A stretch of DNA of 64,000 nucleotides from Faecalispora anaeroviscerum (GTDB taxonomy: Bacteria; Bacillota; Clostridia; Oscillospirales; Acutalibacteraceae): contig NZ_CANOOQ010000001.1 in the NCBI RefSeq assembly GCF_947568225.1, positions 310,001 through 374,000 on the forward strand, read 5' to 3'. Under the pieces are notes generated by a model. The model saw nothing but the letters and a program-made list of their open reading frames with translations. It had not been told where the DNA came from and ran no database searches. A program made the translations under genes and the position numbers. Positions within the stretch are counted from its first letter, which is position 1. The number at the start of each line of letters is the position of its first letter. This document shows, in pieces, positions 1 to 7,227 of the stretch.

Positions 1-1090
1 GTGCCATTTCAGAAAGGCTGGCTTTCTGCAGCAGCCCACCCAGGAACGCGGCAACAAAAATCAAAACGCCGGGGGTGGTCAGCCATGAGAATGTGTAGGG
101 CGAAGCCCCGGCTCCCGAATAAATGACAACGCTGGTTTTCACCGCAGAAAGCACACTGTAAACAGGGGGTACCAGCTTAGAAACGGTCAACAGAAAGACG
201 AAAATCAGCAGAAAAGGCGACCACGAGATGACGGCTTCGCGAAAGCTCGGGTGTTCCTGTTTTTGCAGCTTGGCACTGCTTTCCTCAGAAAGCTGATACT
301 CTTTCGGAGTGTTTTTGCAGAAAATCTTTGCAGCGCCGATGGTCAGCAGCATGCTTGCAATCGAGCCGGTTACTGCGGGCAGCTCCGCGCCGATGAAGCG
401 GGCTGCGAGAAGCTGTACCACTGCGAACCCAAGGCCGGAAATCAGGGCGATATGCCAGCTGCTTTTCAGGCTTTTTAGGCCGCCGCCGGTGATTGTGACC
501 AGGAGAAAGGGGGTGAGAAGCACCATCAAAAACAGCTGCATCGATACCACAATCGCTGTGGCCTGAGGGTCAAGGCCCGAAACGGATGCGGCGGTAACGG
601 TGGGAATTCCAATTGACCCAAACGCTGTGGGGGTGGCGTTTGCCACCAGACAGACGACAGCGGCGAAGATGGGGTTAAAACCAAGGCCGCACAGAATGCT
701 GGCGGGGATGGCGACGGCGGTTCCAAAACCGGCCATTCCTTCCATAAATCCGCCAAAACCCCAGGCGATGATCAGTACTAGCACCCGTTTGTCGTTCGAA
801 ACGGAGGTCAGCATTTTTTGAATTTTTGCCATGGCTCCGGTTTTGACGGTAAGGTTATATGTAAAGATTGCGGCGATGATTACGAGGGAAATGGGCCAAA
901 GCGCCATTGTAGCGCCTTCCAGTCCGCCGGTGAGTACCTGCGATCCGGGGGTTTTCCAATACAACAGGGCTAACAGAACAGTGATGACGAGCGCTGCGGG
1001 ACAGGCTTTGTAAGCAGGCATTTTTATGTAGCACAAAGATACGACAAGCCATAAAATCGGCAACAGCGCAAGAATGAACTCCAGAAACAC
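1..1090 (-). CDS. L-lactate permease family transporter (3' end outside window)
   Basis: The minus strand gives about 363 uninterrupted codons from a GTG start at 1090, seven bases after the strong ribosome site AAGGAGG; the C-terminus is cut off by the window edge. The protein is almost wholly hydrophobic with many membrane helices. Residues about 112-129 contain GGFMEGMAGFGTAVAIP, the hallmark loop of the LctP/LldP family of lactate/glycolate:proton symporters. Family members run to roughly 500-550 residues, so about two thirds is visible. Lactate uptake or export is the family role; glycolate or another 2-hydroxy acid cannot be excluded. A sigma-A-like promoter lies about 100 bases upstream. 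No lactate dehydrogenase or regulator is visible on the downstream side because the window ends. Confidence 0.85.
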   Translation of the reverse strand, partial: MFLEFILALLPILWLVVSLCYIKMPAYKACPAALVITVLLALLYWKTPGSQVLTGGLEGATMALWPISLVIIAAIFTYNLTVKTGAMAKIQKMLTSVSNDKRVLVLIIAWGFGGFMEGMAGFGTAVAIPASILCGLGFNPIFAAVVCLVANATPTAFGSIGIPTVTAASVSGLDPQATAIVVSMQLFLMVLLTPFLLVTITGGGLKSLKSSWHIALISGLGFAVVQLLAARFIGAELPAVTGSIASMLLTIGAAKIFCKNTPKEYQLSEESSAKLQKQEHPSFREAVISWSPFLLIFVFLLTVSKLVPPVYSVLSAVKTSVVIYSGAGASPYTFSWLTTPGVLIFVAAFLGGLLQKASLSEMA

Positions 1091-1188
1091 AATTGCTCCT
1101 CCTTCATGAACGCTTTCTTTGATAATTGATACTACCAAATTGCGCGTGAAATGACGGAGCGCTCCCCTTGCTACCGCCACTTTGTCTT

Positions 1189-1217
1189 ATTATCCTCTGG
1201 AAAAAGTGCTTTGTCAA
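1189..1217 (-). promoter_or_regulatory. sigma-A-like promoter for the lactate permease
   Basis: On the minus strand TTGACA (1212-1217) and GATAAT (1189-1194) are separated by exactly 17 bases. The site is about 100 bases upstream of the GTG start at 1090. The -35 is a perfect consensus. Confidence 0.55.
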
Positions 1218-1545
1218 TATCAAAATTTGTGCATTTCGTTTGCTTATGTTAAAAATGTTAAGAATATACATTGAAATCGAAATTTTATTGGCTCTACCAA
1301 TTCCACAAAAGAATGCACGGTTTGAAGAATTTGACAAAAAATTAAAAACTCTTCAAAAATTGACACGGGAATTAGGGCAGAGTACCTGAAAATCAAGAGA
1401 TTCCATAATACAGAAATCATTTCAACATATGGAAGATCATTCATATAAAAAATTATTGTTCCTGGAAGAGACAGAATCGTTTTTTGTTGATTTAGTTCGT
1501 GCAGAGAACTAAAAAATCGCAACAAAAAGATGGCCAGCTCTGACT
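1218..1545. other. AT-rich intergenic stretch without a supported gene
   Basis: Several overlapping reading frames exist here on both strands, but none has a convincing ribosome site or a recognisable protein. The stretch separates the permease from the phosphate transporter genes. I see no RNA gene or repeat in it. Confidence 0.5.
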
Positions 1546-1558
1546 AAAACAGAAACAG

Positions 1559-1593
1559 GTGCGGCCAAGGCAAGTACATGCCTGACCGCACCC
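1559..1593 (-). terminator. possible terminator of the pit operon
   Basis: The inverted repeat GGTGCGG...CCGCACC, with inner AGGCA/TGCCT arms, lies about 60 bases past the stop of the DUF47 gene. On the minus strand it is followed by a U-rich but interrupted tract, so it is a moderate rather than textbook terminator. Confidence 0.45.
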
Positions 1594-1654
1594 CAAAAAA
1601 GAACGGACAGCCAAAAGCTGCCCGCCGCAAATACGTGTGATATAGAAAAGGAAA

Positions 1655-2278
1655 TCAGGTGTTCTTCATAATAACACTTTCCACTACATTGGCTACATCT
1701 TCGCATGTATCGCAGCAACGCTCAAAGTGGTTGAAGATTTCCGTCCAGGTGAAGATTTCGATCGGGTCGGTGGGATTGGCATACAAAGCATGAATCGCTT
1801 CGGTATAAAGCTTGTCGCCGTCCTCCTCCATCCGGTTGATGTCAATGATCATCTGGTGGATTGTGCTGGATTTGTTGAAGTTGTGAAACTCATCCATCAT
1901 CGATTTCAGAGCCTGGCAGCAGGAAACAATGATAGAGCCGAACTGCAGCGCCTCCGGGCGAATGGTTTGCGTGTGAAACATGTACAGCCGCAGCACAACG
2001 TCCTCAATTCCGTCGGTCACGTCGTCGATCGTCTGAGCCAGCTCAATAATATCCTCGCGCTCAATGGGAGTGATGAATTCCTTGACCAGGCGGCTCATCA
2101 TCACGTGCTTGGCCAGGTCAGCCGCATGCTCAATTGCATGCATGTCCCGAATACAGGCATCCATCTTTTCCGGGTGGTAATCCTTCAGCGTTGCCAGCAG
2201 TAAATCGGCGGCCTGCATGCAGTAATCAATGCCCTCAGACAATACATTGTAATAATATTGATCGCTTTTTCTCGCCAT
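1655..2278 (-). CDS. DUF47/PhoU-like accessory protein of Pit phosphate transporter
   Basis: A 207-residue, largely alpha-helical acidic protein of the DUF47 (PhoU_div, TIGR00153-like) family. It shows the repeated E/D-rich helices characteristic of PhoU-like metal-binding bundles, for example HAIEHAAD near residue 48 and EDIIELAQTIDDVTDGIEDV near residue 75. DUF47 proteins are almost always encoded beside Pit-type phosphate transporters and are thought to modulate them. Here the gene starts 45 bases after the transporter stop on the same strand, so co-transcription is likely. The length is normal for the family. A direct role in controlling phosphate flux is inference from this linkage. Confidence 0.88.
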   Translation of the reverse strand: MARKSDQYYYNVLSEGIDYCMQAADLLLATLKDYHPEKMDACIRDMHAIEHAADLAKHVMMSRLVKEFITPIEREDIIELAQTIDDVTDGIEDVVLRLYMFHTQTIRPEALQFGSIIVSCCQALKSMMDEFHNFNKSSTIHQMIIDINRMEEDGDKLYTEAIHALYANPTDPIEIFTWTEIFNHFERCCDTCEDVANVVESVIMKNT

Positions 2279-2323
2279 AGTTTCGATTCTCCTGTTTCGT
2301 CAAGGTGTCGGCAGATGCCGATA

Positions 2324-3376
2324 TTAAAAAATAGTTATAAACAGTTTGGCCATCAGAAAACCAATCAATCCGCAGCCGGGGAAGGTTAGTACCCAGGTCA
2401 TCACCATTTCTTTCACGACTCCCCAATTTACGCAGGAGAGACGTTTTGCGGCACCAACACCCATAATGGCGGTGGTTTTGGTATGTGTGGTAGAAACCGG
2501 AATGCTTGTCAGGGAAGAAAGCAGCAAACAGCCTGCGGCGGCAAGGTCAGCCGTGAAGCCCTGGTGTTTTTCCAGCTTGACCATGTCCATGCCGACAGCC
2601 TTGATGATGCGGTAGCCGCCGATCGAGGTGCCGAGACCCATGACCAGGGAACAGAACAGCATCAGCCAGATTGGAATCTGAAAGTTCGGCACGTTTGCTT
2701 CTCCCTTGGCCAGGAACATCCCCAGCATAAATACGCCCATGAATTTTTGGCCGTCCTGTGCGCCGTGCATAAACGCCATGGCCGCGCCGCCGCCAATCTG
2801 TGCCTTTTGAAAAAATGCGGTGGTGCGCCGGCGATCCATATTGCAGCAGAAGAACTGTGTAACCTTGGCGCTGCCCCAGCCCATGACAAAACCGAGCAGG
2901 GTTGAGAGAACAAGGCCGTAAATCACCTTGATCCACTCGGCACCGTTAATGCCCGAAAGGCCGCCGTGCAGGGCGATCGCCGCGCCGGAAAGTCCGGCAA
3001 TCAGCGCGTGGCTTTCGCTTGTGGGGATTCCGAACCACCAGGCGGCAGTGGCCCAGATGACAATCGCCAGCAGTGCGGCGCACAAAGCCACAAGAGCTTC
3101 GTGTGTATTGCCGCTGAAATCAACCATGTTATAGATGGTAGCGGCTACGCTGGCATTGATTGAGGTCATAACAAAAACGCCTAAAAAGTTGAATACGGCA
3201 GCCATCAGAATGGCCGGCCTTGGCGCCATAGCGCGGGTAGACACGCATGTGGCAATCGCGTTGGGGGCATCCGTCCAGCCGTTCACAAGAATCACTCCGG
3301 TGGTGAGCAGCGCAGTGATTCCAAGCATGGGATAAATCGAGATCCACGATATAAAATCTGCTAGTGAGACAGTCAT
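2324..3376 (-). CDS. pit: inorganic phosphate transporter, PiT family
   Basis: A 350-residue membrane protein with about ten helices. The N-terminal signature NGWTDAPNAIAT (residues about 32-43) and the C-terminal repeat PVSTTHTKTTAIMGVG (about 294-309) are the paired PD001131-type motifs of PiT (TC 2.A.20) low-affinity, metal-phosphate:proton symporters. Length and two-fold repeat architecture fit intact bacterial Pit. The gene is followed at 45 bases by the DUF47 partner. A TATAAT with TGn extension lies about 65 bases upstream. The start ATG at 3376 follows AAGGGGAG closely. Metal-phosphate specificity is known for the family and not visible from sequence. Confidence 0.9.
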   Translation of the reverse strand: MTVSLADFISWISIYPMLGITALLTTGVILVNGWTDAPNAIATCVSTRAMAPRPAILMAAVFNFLGVFVMTSINASVAATIYNMVDFSGNTHEALVALCAALLAIVIWATAAWWFGIPTSESHALIAGLSGAAIALHGGLSGINGAEWIKVIYGLVLSTLLGFVMGWGSAKVTQFFCCNMDRRRTTAFFQKAQIGGGAAMAFMHGAQDGQKFMGVFMLGMFLAKGEANVPNFQIPIWLMLFCSLVMGLGTSIGGYRIIKAVGMDMVKLEKHQGFTADLAAAGCLLLSSLTSIPVSTTHTKTTAIMGVGAAKRLSCVNWGVVKEMVMTWVLTFPGCGLIGFLMAKLFITIF

Positions 3377-3439
3377 TTACACTCCCCTTACATGAATGCT
3401 TCATCATTTTTTAACCTGTTCTTAAAATAGTTCCTCCTC

Positions 3440-3448
3440 ATTATATCA
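3440..3448 (-). promoter_or_regulatory. extended -10 promoter element upstream of pit
   Basis: On the minus strand TGTGATATAAT forms a perfect TATAAT with a TGn extension; no good -35 hexamer is visible at the usual distance, which would fit an activator-dependent promoter. It lies about 65 bases upstream of the pit start. Confidence 0.4.
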
Positions 3449-3835
3449 CATCTTGTACGAAGCGAAAGATATTTTATTTGGAAAAAGAAAAGTTTTCAAA
3501 CTACATCAATGATCCGATAATTTTCGGCGAAAAAAGGTACAAATTTTCACAATAGTTTTCCCCGAAAATCAAAAGTGGAGGAAGAAATAAAATGAAAAAT
3601 GGTTAGAATCACAACAAGAAAATAGCAACTTATAATATAATATTCATAGTAAATAAATTAAATTTAAATACAGATAGAAAGAAGGAGAGGAACTTATCAG
3701 TAAATGATTGAAGTACTCACCGCGAATTGAATAACCTGATTGCATAGAATTTAATATTATTTAATATTTATAATTAATTTAATCAATAATATATAGTTAT
3801 AAGGAAATGGATTATGAAATTGACTCATTCTATTG
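3449..3835. other. AT-rich intergenic region with a tiny orphan reading frame
   Basis: This stretch is far richer in A+T than its neighbours. On the plus strand a TATAAT-rich segment near 3630-3645 is followed by AAGGAGAGG and an eight-codon frame (3704-3730, MIEVLTAN then stop). It could be a truncated gene start or chance. The remainder, including the 3' flank of the merR gene, shows nothing I recognise. Confidence 0.35.
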
Positions 3836-4105
3836 CTAATTTCTCTGTTTGGAATTAAGCGTTTCTTTGATTTGGGAAATGGAAAGTCCATCCTCTTTCA
3901 GGCGCTTAATATAGGAGATACGTTCCACAGACTTGGTTCGCCTGTATCGGCGGGTCAGATTTTCTTCCTCCTGCTCAAAAGGAAGCATACCTTCCTCAGT
4001 GTAATATTTCAGGGTGCTGTATCTAGCACCTGTCAGCCTGACCAACTCTCCGATTGTCACATATTCCGCGGTCTGTATAATCTCCAGCTGTCTTTGCCTT
4101 GACAA
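3836..4105 (-). CDS. MerR-family transcriptional regulator, short form
   Basis: An 89-residue protein consisting of little more than a MerR winged helix-turn-helix. YVTIGELVRLTGARYSTLKYYTEEGML (about 14-40) covers the DNA-recognition helix and the typical tyrosine-rich wing, and RRYRRTKSVERISYIKRLKEDGLSISQIKETL (about 52-83) is the second wing and start of the dimerisation helix. There is no C-terminal ligand domain, so no inducer can be predicted. The gene begins 18 bases after the stop of the GOLPH3-like gene and should be in its operon, plausibly as an autoregulator. The ribosome site is GGAGGTGAC before ATG. Confidence 0.82.
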   Translation of the reverse strand: MSRQRQLEIIQTAEYVTIGELVRLTGARYSTLKYYTEEGMLPFEQEEENLTRRYRRTKSVERISYIKRLKEDGLSISQIKETLNSKQRN

Positions 4106-4123
4106 AAACAGTCACCTCCATTT

Positions 4124-4789
4124 TTATGAACCGGCGCTGCTGCCAACGGATGCCATTACAGCAATCAGTGTATCAACGTAGTCTATCATTTTTTTGATCA
4201 AAGAGCCGGCTTCGCTTTCTTTTATTTCCTGTATGCGACGGTTCAGGGAATCTGACTCGAATTTTGAGAAATAGTTTTTGATCAGTCCGCTTTTCTGCAG
4301 CAATGCACCAAGTACAAGTGTATCGTCATCCACCGTGCCGTCTTCCAAAAAAACGGCACGGAGTTTTTCAACAATTTTTTCAACCTCTTCTTGATTAGGC
4401 ACATAGACAGGTCTGTTATGAAACAGCCCTCCTGTTTTTGGGAAAACACCCTGCTGCTCTGCCATAGGCAGGCAGAGCGCTTGCAAATAGTGATCCGGAA
4501 GCTTATGGGAGGAAAAGACATATTTGGCTGCGAGATCATAGACCTTCATGGGTTTGCTGCCCTTTAAGGTATCATAAAGCGGCTCCAGGTGAAATTGATT
4601 GCGTTCCAGCTCCTTTTCAACGAGAACTTTATTTTTCGCATCGATGGAAATTGTGCCGGAGTACAGCAGTTCCAAAAGTCCGCCTGTTACAAGACACGTT
4701 AGGATTTCCGTCTGCCGCAGCATGGGAAGCGTACCCTTCGGGCTTAACGCGCATAAAAGATATTCCTGCGTAAATGATAATTGTTTCAT
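4124..4789 (-). CDS. GOLPH3/GPP34 (Vps74)-like protein
   Basis: A 221-residue soluble alpha-helical protein. The opening LSFTQEYLLCALSPKGTLP, the GGLLELLYSGTISID segment, a central LYDTLKGSKPM, and a C-terminal VLGALLQKSGLIKNYFSKFE all follow the layout of the GPP34 family, which in eukaryotes binds phosphatidylinositol-4-phosphate at the Golgi. Bacterial members exist but their function is not established. The start at 4789 has AGGTG upstream, and a consensus sigma-A promoter sits about 50 bases before it. The gene shares an operon with a minimal MerR regulator. A membrane-lipid or stress role is only a guess. Family assignment rests on pattern recognition rather than alignment. Confidence 0.62.
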   Translation of the reverse strand: MKQLSFTQEYLLCALSPKGTLPMLRQTEILTCLVTGGLLELLYSGTISIDAKNKVLVEKELERNQFHLEPLYDTLKGSKPMKVYDLAAKYVFSSHKLPDHYLQALCLPMAEQQGVFPKTGGLFHNRPVYVPNQEEVEKIVEKLRAVFLEDGTVDDDTLVLGALLQKSGLIKNYFSKFESDSLNRRIQEIKESEAGSLIKKMIDYVDTLIAVMASVGSSAGS

Positions 4790-4806
4790 TAGAGCACCTC
4801 ACATCA

Positions 4807-4827
4807 ACTTACTACTTACTACTTACT
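4807..4827. repeat. three tandem 7-bp repeats in the GOLPH3-merR leader
   Basis: ACTTACT occurs three times head to tail (4807-4813, 4814-4820, 4821-4827), between the -10 element and the ribosome site of the minus-strand operon. Short tandem repeats in such a position can vary in copy number by slippage; that is inference. Confidence 0.8.
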
Positions 4828-4833
4828 GCTTAT

Positions 4834-4862
4834 AGAATAATGTATCTTATGGCACATGTCAA
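4834..4862 (-). promoter_or_regulatory. sigma-A promoter of the GOLPH3-merR operon
   Basis: On the minus strand TTGACA (4857-4862) and TATTCT (4834-4839) are spaced by 17 bases, about 45 bases before the GOLPH3-like start. MerR-activated promoters usually have 19-20 base spacers, so direct MerR-type untwisting at this promoter is not supported. Confidence 0.6.
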
Positions 4863-4976
4863 GGTGCGTTACAAAATTGATTTTCAAAGGCACTTTCCAA
4901 AGCACAAACATAACCGCAAAAAGAGATTTTTGGCTTCCATCCCCGTCTTTTTTTATTCTTCCGGCGGGAACAAGTT

Positions 4977-5009
4977 TTGACAGAAACAGCCGTTTTGAGC
5001 GGCTATAAT
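4977..5009 (+). promoter_or_regulatory. spoIIGA promoter with 21-bp spacer and 0A-box-like -35
   Basis: TTGACA (4977-4982) and TATAAT (5004-5009) are both perfect hexamers but are separated by 21 bases instead of 17. The -35 lies inside TTTGACAGA, which matches the reverse of the Spo0A box (TTYGACAAA) at 8 of 9 positions. In Bacillus subtilis the spoIIG promoter has the same over-long spacer and is fired by Spo0A with sigma-A. Conservation of that mechanism here is inferred from the layout. Confidence 0.7.
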
Positions 5010-5037
5010 AATTTTGCGGCGCAAAAGGAGGGGCGGG

Positions 5038-5937
5038 ATGAAGCAGATTATCTACGTAGATGTTTTGGTGGCCGTCAACCTTTTCGTCAATTATTTTTTG
5101 CTTTTAACAGTTGCCGGATTTTTTCATATTTCCGCTTCACGGTTGCGCATGGTACTGGGGGCGGCTGTCGGAGCCCTCGGTTCTCTCGTGATTTTGCTTC
5201 CGTCGCTGCCGGTGCTTGCATCCTTTTTAGTCAAGCTGGTGCTTTCCGCCGCCATTGTGGTTACAGCGTTCGGTGTTTCCTCCTGGCTTTTTTTTCTGCG
5301 CACCGTAGGCGGATTTTACCTTACCAGCTTCGGCTTTGCTGGCGCGATGCTGGCGCTTTGGTATCTGGCGGCACCGAACGGAATGATCATTAAAAATTCT
5401 GTGCTTTATTTTGATATTTCCCCGCTGATGCTGCTGGCGCTGACCGTTGTGTGCTATGCAGGCGTCACGCTGCTCAACCGGCTCACCGGGCAGCGGCAGC
5501 CAACTGCGCTGTTCTGCTTTGTCACAGTCTGCGCGCAGGGAAAGCGTGTGCGCCTTACCACAAAAATTGATACGGGGAACAGCCTCAAGGAGCCGTTTTC
5601 CGGTTACCCGGTGATTGTGGCCGAATATCAGTGTGTGCAGGAACTGGTTCCGCCCGCGGTAAACTCCTATCTGTTTGTGTCAGCGGGAGAAAAGCGGGGA
5701 GAGGTACAGCCGGGGCTTCGTCTGGTGCCATTTCGTGCGGTAGGGGGAGAGGGAATTTTGCCGGCGTTTCGGCCGGATTCCATTGAAATTCAGACGGCAA
5801 AAGAGAGGACTACAGTTCAGGAGGTATACCTGGCTGTTTCCGCCCAGAAACTGGGCACAACAGGCTTCAGCGCTTTGCTGAACCCGGAGCTTATCACACA
5901 AGGCAAGCGGATTGCCGGAAAGGAGAAATCGTTGTGA
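5038..5937 (+). CDS. spoIIGA: sporulation sigma-E factor processing peptidase SpoIIGA
   Basis: SpoIIGA is the membrane aspartic protease that removes the pro-sequence of sigma-E in the mother cell after septation. The 299-residue product has five or so hydrophobic helices in residues about 4-150 and a cytoplasmic domain holding DTGNS (178-182), the catalytic aspartate motif; the Bacillus enzyme is about 309 residues. The ATG at 5038 was chosen over an in-frame ATG at 5014 because AAAGGAGGGG lies directly before it. The gene overlaps sigE by four bases, giving the conserved spoIIG operon. Its promoter has the Spo0A-type 21-bp spacer. Confidence 0.93.
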   Translation: MKQIIYVDVLVAVNLFVNYFLLLTVAGFFHISASRLRMVLGAAVGALGSLVILLPSLPVLASFLVKLVLSAAIVVTAFGVSSWLFFLRTVGGFYLTSFGFAGAMLALWYLAAPNGMIIKNSVLYFDISPLMLLALTVVCYAGVTLLNRLTGQRQPTALFCFVTVCAQGKRVRLTTKIDTGNSLKEPFSGYPVIVAEYQCVQELVPPAVNSYLFVSAGEKRGEVQPGLRLVPFRAVGGEGILPAFRPDSIEIQTAKERTTVQEVYLAVSAQKLGTTGFSALLNPELITQGKRIAGKEKSL

Positions 5938-6662
5938 AAAGGGGAATGGAAAAACTGATTTCCGGAATCAGGGGGTGGCTGCTGCGGCTAATCTGGCGCT
6001 TTTGGCCTGCGGCGGAGGTGCACTACATCAACGGTCCGGAAACCTTGCCTCCGCCTTTGACGCCGGCTCAGGAAGCCATTGTAATGGAAAACGTGCGTCT
6101 GGGCAGAGAAAACGCGCGCGAACCGCTCATCACCCATAATCTACGCCTGGTCGTATACATAGCGAAGAAGTTTGAATCCAGCTCGGCCGGAGTAGAGGAT
6201 CTGATTTCCATTGGGACAATCGGCCTGATCAAGGCGGTCAATACGTTTTGTCCGGAGAGGAACATCAAGCTTGCAACGTATGCGTCGCGTTGCATTGAAA
6301 ATGAAATTCTAATGTACCTGCGGAAAAGCTCACAGCTGAAAAACGAAGTGTCTATCGACGATCCGCTAAATGTGGATTGGGACGGCAACGAGCTTTTGCT
6401 GTCGGATGTGCTGGGCAGCGAACAGGATACCGTTAACAAAGGAATTGAAAAAGAGGTGGAAAAGGATCTGCTGCTGGAAGCGGTGGGGCATCTTTCCTCC
6501 CGCGAGCAGCAGATTATGCAGCTGCGCTTTGGTCTGAACAACTGCCGCGAGCATACACAAAAGGAGGTTGCGGATACGCTCGGAATTTCACAGTCTTACA
6601 TTTCGCGGCTGGAAAAGCGAATCATCGAGCGGCTGAAAAAAGATTTGGAGCGGGTTGGGTAA
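5934..6662 (+). CDS. sigE: RNA polymerase sporulation sigma factor sigma-E (pro-form)
   Basis: This is the early mother-cell sigma factor, made as an inactive precursor and cut by SpoIIGA. The 242-residue product has a hydrophobic pro-region (GWLLRLIWRFWP near 12-23), region 2 with LRLVVYIAKKFESS and GLIKAVNTF, and region 4 with the helix-turn-helix TQKEVADTLGISQSYISRLEKR near 207-228. Length matches Bacillus SigE (239). The GTG at 5934 overlaps the spoIIGA stop and has AAGGAG nine bases upstream; an ATG four codons later is a weaker alternative. I assign sigma-E rather than sigma-K because of the SpoIIGA linkage. Confidence 0.94.
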   Translation: MKRGMEKLISGIRGWLLRLIWRFWPAAEVHYINGPETLPPPLTPAQEAIVMENVRLGRENAREPLITHNLRLVVYIAKKFESSSAGVEDLISIGTIGLIKAVNTFCPERNIKLATYASRCIENEILMYLRKSSQLKNEVSIDDPLNVDWDGNELLLSDVLGSEQDTVNKGIEKEVEKDLLLEAVGHLSSREQQIMQLRFGLNNCREHTQKEVADTLGISQSYISRLEKRIIERLKKDLERVG

Positions 6663-6719
6663 CCAAACAGATATTGGGGCAGATGCGTTTTCGCAGCAAT
6701 ATCTCACTAAGTATCATAA

Positions 6720-6932
6720 GGTGTATTCTCGCCGCTGCCGTACAGCGGCGAGAATTTGACCGAGGAGCGGTTTAAGGAATGGTCTACCGCCGCCAGTTAG
6801 GCCCGGCGGAATTATGTGGAGAGCAAACTATCCGGAAGGGAGATGCGGGCAAAGGCGCGATGGGATGAAAGACAGAAAAATAGGCGCATAGTCTACCGTT
6901 CCTTCCCGGTAGTGTCCTCTTTAAGAAAATTA
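6720..6932 (+). pseudogene. unrecognised decayed coding remnant
   Basis: The frame from 6720 reads like a protein (PLPYSGENLTEERFKEW, then after an internal TAG at about 6799 ARRNYVESKLSGREMRAKAR and WDERQKNR). It has no start codon and a stop just before it, so it is at best a relic. An inverted repeat (ATTCTCGCCGCTG/CAGCGGCGAGAAT, 6725-6755) sits inside it and might serve as the sigE terminator, though it has no good T-run. The family is unknown to me; the segment may mark an insertion boundary before the ATPase locus. Confidence 0.3.
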
Positions 6933-6935
6933 TAG

Positions 6936-6964
6936 TTGACAAAGCGCGATCGGTTGCATATAAT
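6936..6964 (+). promoter_or_regulatory. sigma-A promoter for the NiCo riboswitch-ATPase transcript
   Basis: Perfect TTGACA (6936-6941) and TATAAT (6959-6964) with a 17-base spacer. Transcription would start near 6971, about 50 bases before the riboswitch aptamer. Confidence 0.75.
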
Positions 6965-7019
6965 CTAATACAATCTCTAATTGCACTGCGTTACATTCTG
7001 ACAAGGGATGCAAGATCAA

Positions 7020-7165
7020 CAGTACAAACTGAGCAGGCAAAGCCCTAAAGGGTGTTGAGCCGGGCCGCGTTTATGGCGGCAGCAGATGGATTATTAACAC
7101 ATCTGTGGGACAGTAGTATGTTCCGCGGGTGTGTATTTTTATACCCTAACGGGACAGCCGACTTT
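7020..7165 (+). ncRNA. NiCo (czcD) riboswitch
   Basis: The leader matches the Ni2+/Co2+-sensing NiCo aptamer as I recall it: ACUGAGCAGGCAA (7028-7040), a short hairpin, GCCGGGC (7059-7065) followed by paired GCGs, CAGAUG...CACAUCUGUG, and the terminal GGGACAGU (7107-7114), with ACUG and CAGU closing the outer helix. The aptamer spans about 7028-7117. Downstream, GGGUGU/AUACCC (7128-7145) and a second GGGACAG (7151-7157) could form the expression switch. NiCo RNAs turn on heavy-metal exporters when cobalt or nickel is in excess, which fits the following P-type ATPase. The switching mechanism (terminator or ribosome-site masking) is not clear from sequence. Confidence 0.85.
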
Positions 7166-7227
7166 TGAAATGGAGTGCCATAGGAGAAATCAAGCCCTGC
7201 TTTAAGTAGGAAACGGAGGATTCTTTT

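Noticed and set aside
7020..7165. yybP-ykoY (manganese) riboswitch before the P-type ATPase
   Set aside because: That motif is also found before P-type ATPases, but its GGGGAGUAG-type core is absent while NiCo core blocks are present in order.
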